DNA of 38,359 nucleotides. Source: an uncultured Clostridia bacterium. GTDB lineage: Bacteria; Bacillota; Clostridia; TANB77; CAG-508. Shown in pieces: positions 32,798 to 38,359 of this stretch. The notes beneath the pieces were generated by a model. It did not search any database and had not been told where the DNA came from. It worked only from the letters and a program-made list of their open reading frames with translations. The translations under genes and the position numbers were made by a program. The stretch spans positions 1-38,359 of the forward strand of contig CALXCE010000010.1 of NCBI GenBank assembly GCA_944386725.1, read 5' to 3'. How positions within the stretch are numbered: the stretch's first letter is position 1; each line of letters starts with the position of its first letter.

Positions 32798-34774
32798 TTA
32801 TATTTCAGTAGCAGTCTTTGGTTTTCTTCCACGTCTTTTTGGTTTTTCTTCTACTGATATGCTATTTACTGGTACGGTTTGTTTCATTTTATTTCCCCAA
32901 TGTTTTTCCACAAATTTATCAAAACTATCCAAATCTATTTCATCCATATTTGCTCTCATTTCTTTTAAATTTGTCTCTGTTATTGGATTGGTTATAATAT
33001 ATTCCCCATCTACATATTCCAAAATGTTTCTATAAGTATATAATTTCCTATCTGTTATTTTTTCAAAATAGCGTGTTGCATTGTCAAAGAATTTATCAAA
33101 TTTTCCTTCTAATGTTTTTTCTTTTCTATGGTCAAAAGTATATTCATTTTTTTCTTCTACTGGTATACATTCTGTAATTCTTTCTACATATCTTTTTCCT
33201 CTAAAGTCTTTTGTTAAGTGTATATCAAAGTTTAATACTTGCACAACTTGTTCTTCTGCTGTTTTTTCGTTTGTAAATACACCTGTTCTTAACATAGAGT
33301 TTCGAAGTGCTGTTACTAAGTTTGGAAAGGTTTTTGCATGGTGAGTAAATAACGTAAATTTAGAAGCAACTTGAGCTGCTTGTATCATCCAAGATGCTAC
33401 AGGGTCTGTTGCAACCTCTCCAATGATATTTACAGAACCATCTGTTTTCTTTTGAACGTCCAAACCTTCTTGTCCTGATATGGTTTCGGTTTCTCGAAAG
33501 GTTAAGATGTTTCTCGTTGGATAAATTTTTCTTAAATGAAGCTCAAATGCCGTTTCCTGAACACGAATGTTCATGGTTTCATAAATGTTTTCTATCATTC
33601 CCATAAGCATGGTGGTTTTACCACAACCTTGTTCACCAGTGATAGATATAATTCTGGCTCCTTTTACTAAGTATTTTAATAATTCAATGGAATCATCACA
33701 TCCTGGTTCTCCTTTAAACCATTGCTCTAGTGTTGAACGCTTTACGTCAAACTTTCTTACAAAGAATGCCCATGTTTCAGAGAAACTTGGTCTTACTACA
33801 ACCACACGAGAACCATCTTTCATTTCATTAATTTTATAACCATTGGTGTCTGATAGTTGTCCTGGGTTATTGTATCGATAGATATTTTGGCATACTCTTT
33901 TTAATTCGGCTTCTGTTCCAAAGGATAAGAATGCTAAACGAATTGATTTACCTTGGAAAAATATCCAAATCGCATCACAGGCTCTTGGTACTTTGTGTTC
34001 TGTTATTTGCTCTAAATAATCTCCTCCATCGGTTTGCGCTACTTGACTTAAAAAACTTTCTGGAAGTCCAGATACACCACCAGATACACCGTCTATGTTC
34101 ATATCTCTTATTTCATCTATGCTACTATATCCTTTATAGTATTGATAAATTCTTTGTACAACAACAGCTAATTTATCTGAAAAAGATAATACAATATTTT
34201 CTTTTTCATAAATTTCTTCTATCTCATCACTCGTAATTACATAAGAAGGTTTTGTCTCTCCTTCTACATATTTCAAAGTTGCTAAATCATATTTTTTTAT
34301 TAATTCAGTTAGTGCTTCATAACCAAATTCTTTTTTATAACTATAGATTAATATATCAAATTTGTCTTGTGCTGTTAGTAAAGATGGAACATCAAATGGA
34401 ATTGCTTTTGATATATTGCTTTCTGTGACACCATATTCTTTTTCTAATAAATCAAAAATCAATTCTTTGACATATTTCTTATCATTAATATCACCATAGG
34501 TACAACCTTTTAAAGCCTTCTTTAATTCGTATTTCTTGTTTTTTCTTCTTTTTAACTCTTCTTCTGAAAGACCTATGTCGTATAAGTTGATTTTTGTAAT
34601 TTCATCTAGCCTTCTTTTTACAAATTCAATCATCTTTTCTATGGTGTATGTTTTATCATCTACATCAACTTCGGTTTCGACTTCTGCATTTTGTTTTTTC
34701 TTAATCGTATAATAAATAACATAACCTGCAATTGCTACAACCACCAGTATTAGTATGATGTTTGTTATAGTCAT
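32798..34774 (-). CDS. cpaF: CpaF/TadA-like secretion ATPase with N-terminal membrane anchor
   Basis: 658 aa. CpaF/TadA ATPases power Tad pilus assembly. Unusually the protein starts with a membrane helix (residues 4-24), followed by a long N-terminal domain. The P-loop is GEQGCGKTT at about residues 380-388. The Walker B region reads V-N-I-I-G-E-V-A-T-D-P, shorter of acidic residues than usual but keeping the G-E, and is followed by a His-box-like F-T-H-H-A-K. The C-terminus is basic (KPKRRGRKPK). It follows two MinD-like genes, as in Tad loci. The anchor may fix it permanently to the platform. Confidence 0.82.
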   Translation of the reverse strand: MTITNIILILVVVAIAGYVIYYTIKKKQNAEVETEVDVDDKTYTIEKMIEFVKRRLDEITKINLYDIGLSEEELKRRKNKKYELKKALKGCTYGDINDKKYVKELIFDLLEKEYGVTESNISKAIPFDVPSLLTAQDKFDILIYSYKKEFGYEALTELIKKYDLATLKYVEGETKPSYVITSDEIEEIYEKENIVLSFSDKLAVVVQRIYQYYKGYSSIDEIRDMNIDGVSGGVSGLPESFLSQVAQTDGGDYLEQITEHKVPRACDAIWIFFQGKSIRLAFLSFGTEAELKRVCQNIYRYNNPGQLSDTNGYKINEMKDGSRVVVVRPSFSETWAFFVRKFDVKRSTLEQWFKGEPGCDDSIELLKYLVKGARIISITGEQGCGKTTMLMGMIENIYETMNIRVQETAFELHLRKIYPTRNILTFRETETISGQEGLDVQKKTDGSVNIIGEVATDPVASWMIQAAQVASKFTLFTHHAKTFPNLVTALRNSMLRTGVFTNEKTAEEQVVQVLNFDIHLTKDFRGKRYVERITECIPVEEKNEYTFDHRKEKTLEGKFDKFFDNATRYFEKITDRKLYTYRNILEYVDGEYIITNPITETNLKEMRANMDEIDLDSFDKFVEKHWGNKMKQTVPVNSISVEEKPKRRGRKPKTATEI

Positions 34775-34788
34775 TTAAGTTCCCCTCC

Positions 34789-35625
34789 TTACATCTTCAT
34801 TGCTAAATCTTCTAATCGATAAATGATATTATCCGCCGTTCTTTTTACTTCTGTAAAAAAGAAACCATTTTCGTCATCTTTATTCATTTTTTTAAGGTTA
34901 AAAAACAAATCTGGTACTTCTGCTTCCTCACACGCTTCGAAAAACAAAGTGTTATATGGTATGGTTGAAACTTTGTTTTTCTCTTTCATATATCTTGAAA
35001 TATTTTTTATGTTATATTTTGAAGATCGATCATATCTTCCTATTAATATTAACGTTTTTTTGGATTTAAAAATAGGCTTTTCTTCTCTCATCTCCATGAA
35101 TGTGTTAATACTACTTAGCCTTTGACTTAAGTTCACTACCATTAGATTGGAATTTTCTAATATGGTTTGAGCGATATCGTCTTGTACTTGTGTATCTAAA
35201 TCTACCAATACTAAATCATAGTAACTATTGGCTAAATTAATAAGTTCTGGATAACATTTTCTAATATCGTTATATTCATTTTTACTTCCTTTCAAAGTAG
35301 GTAATATTTCTAATCTGTCTTTAAATATGATTTTGGTATAATTGGTAATAATATCAGGAGATAATTTATTACTTTTCATAATTTTAGCTAATCCCGCAAT
35401 TCCTTCTTCTAATGCTATATTTGTGTTTGGTCCAAATAATCCTAGATTTTTTTTGATTTTTTTTGGTTGCCAAAAGCAATTGTCTAAATTGTTATCTTGA
35501 TATCCAGTTGAAATTACTAAGATTCTATAATTATGTTCAATTGCTAAATAGGTAGAAATCGCTACTATTGATAAAGTTTTGCCTGTCTGTTCTTTTCCAC
35601 TATTCCAAAAGGTTACGATTGACAT
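34789..35625 (-). CDS. MinD/CpaE-like ATPase
   Basis: 278 aa. The N-terminus MSIVTFWNSGKEQTGKTLS has a deviant Walker A (K11 with G-K-T at 15-17), the hallmark of ParA/MinD ATPases. LVLVDLDTQVQDD matches the Walker B strand. CpaE-type proteins of this family place Tad machinery at the cell pole. It lies 2 nt after the other MinD-like gene and 14 nt before cpaF, so all three are probably translated together. It may pair with the P-loop-less neighbour. Confidence 0.78.
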   Translation of the reverse strand: MSIVTFWNSGKEQTGKTLSIVAISTYLAIEHNYRILVISTGYQDNNLDNCFWQPKKIKKNLGLFGPNTNIALEEGIAGLAKIMKSNKLSPDIITNYTKIIFKDRLEILPTLKGSKNEYNDIRKCYPELINLANSYYDLVLVDLDTQVQDDIAQTILENSNLMVVNLSQRLSSINTFMEMREEKPIFKSKKTLILIGRYDRSSKYNIKNISRYMKEKNKVSTIPYNTLFFEACEEAEVPDLFFNLKKMNKDDENGFFFTEVKRTADNIIYRLEDLAMKM

Positions 35626-35627
35626 TT

Positions 35628-36326
35628 CTATACTCCTCTTTCCATAAATTTAACTGCTTTTCTTATATTCGCTTCACTTACATCTCCTAAAATTCCTTCT
35701 GCTAAATACACTAAACCATCTTTATATTGAACACTTAATTTTTTTAATCTAATCTTTGCCACTCTTTGATTTTCATAAATAATACTTAAATCTCCATTTT
35801 CAATTGGAAAATAAATTCTATATTCATTCCATACCACTTTATATCCCAAAGAAAGAAAATTTAAATAATCGTCTTCTTCTTTTAATATTTCCTTTGAAAA
35901 TAAAACTTTTGTTAAGCTTACTACCTCTTGTAATTTGCTTAAAATCTCTAATCCCTTTTTTAAAGAGTAGTTGTCAAAAGATGTTACAAAGTAGTTTTTT
36001 TGTGCTGTTTTTAATTCAAAGTTGTTGAAACCTTCTAAATTGTCAGTATCAATTAAAACAATATCATATTCCATTTCTTGTTCTTCTGCTATGCTTAAAT
36101 ATTTTTTTATGTCTTCCATATGAGAAAATCCAACTGCTATATCAATATCTTCAAAATTAGTGACATATTTCACAACAGGGTTGATAGTTGGTACAATATA
36201 TCTAGCTTTTTGGTTAACAGTCGAATCTATAATTAAAATTTTCTTCTTTAATACTGTTAATATTTTTGCTACATATAAAATTAAATCTGTTTTATCATAT
36301 GCTCCTATAAACCCTATTTTTTTCAT
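35628..36326 (-). CDS. MinD-like protein lacking a Walker A motif
   Basis: 232 aa. The fold order of a MinD-like protein is recognisable: an opening K-K-I-G-F-I-G-A-Y strand and loop, ILIIDST, then DIVLIDTDNLEGF as the Walker B-like strand. The loop that should be a P-loop reads GFIGAYDKTD and lacks G-K-(T/S), so it probably does not hydrolyse ATP. It may be a pseudo-ATPase partner of the intact MinD-like protein next to it. It follows cpaB by 20 nt. Confidence 0.7.
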   Translation of the reverse strand: MKKIGFIGAYDKTDLILYVAKILTVLKKKILIIDSTVNQKARYIVPTINPVVKYVTNFEDIDIAVGFSHMEDIKKYLSIAEEQEMEYDIVLIDTDNLEGFNNFELKTAQKNYFVTSFDNYSLKKGLEILSKLQEVVSLTKVLFSKEILKEEDDYLNFLSLGYKVVWNEYRIYFPIENGDLSIIYENQRVAKIRLKKLSVQYKDGLVYLAEGILGDVSEANIRKAVKFMERGV

Positions 36327-36346
36327 ATGTACTTATCTCTCCCTCT

Positions 36347-37462
36347 TTAATCTACTACTCCTGCTAGAGAATCTAAATATTCCTTTCTAGAATTTTGAGA
36401 ATTTGTAATACTTTCTTGCATGTTAGTCTCTATATTCGATTGTGCTTGATCTCCTTGACTACTAATTACATTATTGATGTAATTGTTTCTCAAGTCTGTT
36501 GCATTGGTATTGTTGTATCTAGTACGAATTTCATTCATTGCTTTTGGTAATATGTTTGGATCACTTTGTAATTGTTCTAATGTGCTTGCATTGACTGGAT
36601 AGGTTGGTGTTGCTGCTTCTTGCATTCCTGCTTCTGTGTATTTCGTTGCGTATAGTTTAGCTCCACTAATTTGGTAAGCATCAATAATAGCACAACTCAT
36701 ATGTAATATTTCATCTTCTGTCAGATTAACCCAAAAGGTATCTTCCGAATCAACTCCATTAATATTTGGTATTTCTACTTCCTTTTTACTAACCACAATA
36801 TAATCTTGTCCAGATGGCAACATTAATCTAATATCGATATAATCACCTGTTACTAAATCCATTGGTAGAACTATCATATTGTACTCTTGTTTTCTAACAT
36901 CTTTTTGTACAACATTATCGCTCTTACTTAGTAATTCTGTAGTTATTAATGTGTTTTTCTTCATGCTTACTTTTGCTACTAATGGTACACTATTTAACTC
37001 AAGATATTCTTTATTGTCTGTATCACTATTATTTCTCTCATTTTGATCAATATAATAATTATCTGTGTCTTTTTCTTGAAATACCCTATATTCTGTACCA
37101 TCTATCCTAACCCATAATTGTGGATTGTTATTATCATATGTTGTATAAATATCGTTTCCTTCTTTGTCTTGTAAAGCATAATTTTCAATTAGAGAAATAT
37201 CACTTGTTGCATTACTTGGAACAAGGCTTCTGTTAACCGTTTGTAAGGTTAGCATATCAGATGTAATGACTTGTCCTGAAGTAACATCTTGATTTAATAC
37301 ATAAGCATTTACGCTTTGACTTAATTCATCTTGTTCTTCTTTTATTTTATTCATTAATTGCATAATTAAAAAAGCTATCACGATTCCAGATATCAGTAAC
37401 ATTACTAACATACCTAATAAAAATGAATTTCTTGCTTTTCTTTGCATTGGATTTGTTGCCAT
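36347..37462 (-). CDS. cpaB: CpaB-like (SAF domain) Tad assembly protein
   Basis: 371 aa. A membrane helix at about residues 13-37 precedes a SAF-type start (VNAYVLNQDVTSGQVITSDM), the beta-clip domain seen in CpaB/RcpC and FlgA. A large insert of about 80 residues rich in Asn, Asp and Tyr separates the SAF part from the rest (MIVLPMDLVTGDYIDIRLML). The C-terminal tail is Asn/Gln-rich. In Tad systems CpaB is an assembly factor outside the membrane. It is the first gene of the locus behind a good promoter, with a GGGAGG ribosome site. Confidence 0.8.
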   Translation of the reverse strand: MATNPMQRKARNSFLLGMLVMLLISGIVIAFLIMQLMNKIKEEQDELSQSVNAYVLNQDVTSGQVITSDMLTLQTVNRSLVPSNATSDISLIENYALQDKEGNDIYTTYDNNNPQLWVRIDGTEYRVFQEKDTDNYYIDQNERNNSDTDNKEYLELNSVPLVAKVSMKKNTLITTELLSKSDNVVQKDVRKQEYNMIVLPMDLVTGDYIDIRLMLPSGQDYIVVSKKEVEIPNINGVDSEDTFWVNLTEDEILHMSCAIIDAYQISGAKLYATKYTEAGMQEAATPTYPVNASTLEQLQSDPNILPKAMNEIRTRYNNTNATDLRNNYINNVISSQGDQAQSNIETNMQESITNSQNSRKEYLDSLAGVVD

Positions 37463-37513
37463 GACAAATTCCTCCCTTAACCTCTATTTTTTTACAAAAT
37501 ATTTATCTATTCT

Positions 37514-37542
37514 ATTGTAACGCAAATACACTTCAAAATCAA
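37514..37542 (-). promoter_or_regulatory. Promoter of the Tad-like operon
   Basis: TTGATT-N17-TACAAT on the minus strand, about 50 nt before the cpaB start. Confidence 0.6.
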
Positions 37543-37569
37543 TTAATTTGATTGTTGTTACTAAAAGTT

Positions 37570-37591
37570 AATATGTTTGTAATATGTTTGT
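37570..37591. repeat. 11-bp tandem repeat upstream of the Tad-like operon
   Basis: Two exact copies of AATATGTTTGT and the start of a third, between the HAD gene stop codon and the -35 of the Tad promoter. It could be an activator site or simple slippage. Confidence 0.5.
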
Positions 37592-37596
37592 AATAT

Positions 37597-38359
37597 TTAT
37601 GTGTAGCTATCTGCAATCATTTTTCCTAACACCTTTGCTACTCCTTCTTCTTTATTAGAAGTTGTTATATAATCAGCTATTTGTGTTACCTCTGGTGTGC
37701 TTCCTTCCATAGCAACACCAAGACCTGCTTCTTGTATCATCTTTTTATCATTAACATTATCACCAATTGCTATTACTTCCTCTTTTTTGATATTTAATTT
37801 TCCTATCAAATATTCTATTGCATTCCATTTATTAACATTTTGTAGCGTTATTTCTGTATAATAATATTCCATTGTTAATTCTTCTGTCCCTTGTTTGATT
37901 GTTTTTCTAGACATATGTGAAACATCTAGTACTTCTATTCCTTCTATTTTTCTTAATTTTCGAATAATAGATTTAAATACGGTTTGATTATCATCACAAA
38001 TTGTCATTTTTAAAAAATTTTCTTCTTTTTTATTTTTTACATATTCATACATGTTTTCGACAATACTAATTTTAGTTTGTTTACTTTCTTCTTTTTTCAA
38101 ATTTTCTTTTTGATAATATAAAACATTGTATCTAAGTGCTGTTGCTAGTATAGTTTGATCGGTATATACATTGTAAGAAATGCTATTTTCTTCACATATT
38201 TTGATAATTTCTAGTACTTTTTCTTTTGGTAGAAATTTGTCATAGATAATTTCGTCTTTTTGGATATCATAAATAAGAGCTCCATTTCCTGCTATAAAAT
38301 ATTTTTCACTTCCGATTTCTTTTGCAATTGTTTTGATAGAATCAATTGGTCTTCCAGAA
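37597..38359 (-). CDS. Cof-type HAD-superfamily phosphatase, N-terminus outside the window
   Basis: 253 codons are present, with the 5' end beyond the right edge. Cof-type HAD enzymes dephosphorylate small phosphorylated metabolites. Motif II lies in the opening SGRPID segment. NGALIYD is the usual cap-entry signature, and the C2-type cap follows. The C-terminal motif IV GDNVNDKKM and the tail GVAMEGSTPEVTQIADYITT are typical. The catalytic DxD of motif I must lie in the missing part. An internal TTG would give a 167-aa product, but the frame is open and conserved up to the window edge. The substrate is not predictable. Confidence 0.85.
   Translation of the reverse strand, partial: SGRPIDSIKTIAKEIGSEKYFIAGNGALIYDIQKDEIIYDKFLPKEKVLEIIKICEENSISYNVYTDQTILATALRYNVLYYQKENLKKEESKQTKISIVENMYEYVKNKKEENFLKMTICDDNQTVFKSIIRKLRKIEGIEVLDVSHMSRKTIKQGTEELTMEYYYTEITLQNVNKWNAIEYLIGKLNIKKEEVIAIGDNVNDKKMIQEAGLGVAMEGSTPEVTQIADYITTSNKEEGVAKVLGKMIADSYT

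Noticed and set aside
37570..37591. CRISPR-like or phage attachment repeat before the Tad operon
   Set aside because: Only two 11-bp units without spacers, and no integrase or Cas gene nearby.
1..38359. tRNA, rRNA or CRISPR arrays
   Set aside because: I saw no cloverleaf with a GGTTCGAATC-type T-loop, no rRNA segment and no spaced repeat array on either strand.

Overview
The window is AT-rich (about 30% GC by eye) and looks like a chromosomal segment of a spore-forming Clostridia-type Firmicute, probably an uncultured gut lineage. The evidence is a canonical Firmicutes rimP-nusA-rnpM-ylxQ-infB-rbfA-nrnA-truB operon, spoVG with a sigma-H-type promoter, spoIVB with a sigma-G-like promoter, strong GGAGG ribosome binding sites and prepilin-like proteins of a kind common in such genomes. 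Most genes are on the minus strand.

Layout. 1-176: start of an orphan prepilin-like gene. 275-7660: translation and transcription operon, read leftward from a clear sigma-A promoter and leader hairpin. 7668-10596: a GT2 and a GT39-like membrane glycosyltransferase. 10691-13691: asd, an HD-domain protein, a small membrane protein and a cation efflux carrier. 13760-18773: an unrecognised repeat-containing protein, rimO, rng and pth. 18815-20809: spoVG and murC. 20826-23711: an Rpn-family PD-(D/E)XK protein and spoIVB. 23712-25380: a membrane protein gene between two copies of the spoIVB 5' region. 25381-37542: a Tad-like pilus or secretion operon with cpaB, two MinD-like proteins, a membrane-anchored CpaF-like ATPase, a fused TadB/TadC-like protein and seven small membrane-anchored pseudopilin-like proteins. 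37597-end: a Cof-type HAD phosphatase.

The most striking observation concerns the codon CGG. Five genes (rimP, asd, murC, a membrane protein and a Tad-locus protein) are each interrupted by a +1 shift. In all five the shift falls at an in-frame CGG followed by N, and skipping the C restores the frame with a GGN glycine codon. I scanned every CGG trinucleotide in the coding strands by eye and found no in-frame CGG that is read as an ordinary sense codon. CGG trinucleotides that straddle two codons are common and never coincide with a shift, including ones in nearly identical local sequence. I infer that CGG is an unassigned or hungry codon here and causes efficient +1 frameshifting (or CGGN quadruplet reading as Gly). 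Several of the affected genes are normally essential or nearly so, so the shift would have to be efficient. A base-calling artefact remains possible but would have to depend on reading frame.

Other notable items are two near-identical 31-32 bp palindromic elements, a third related element fused onto the infB stop, the spoIVB promoter duplication, and the pseudopilin family with a shared MENASKAL start.
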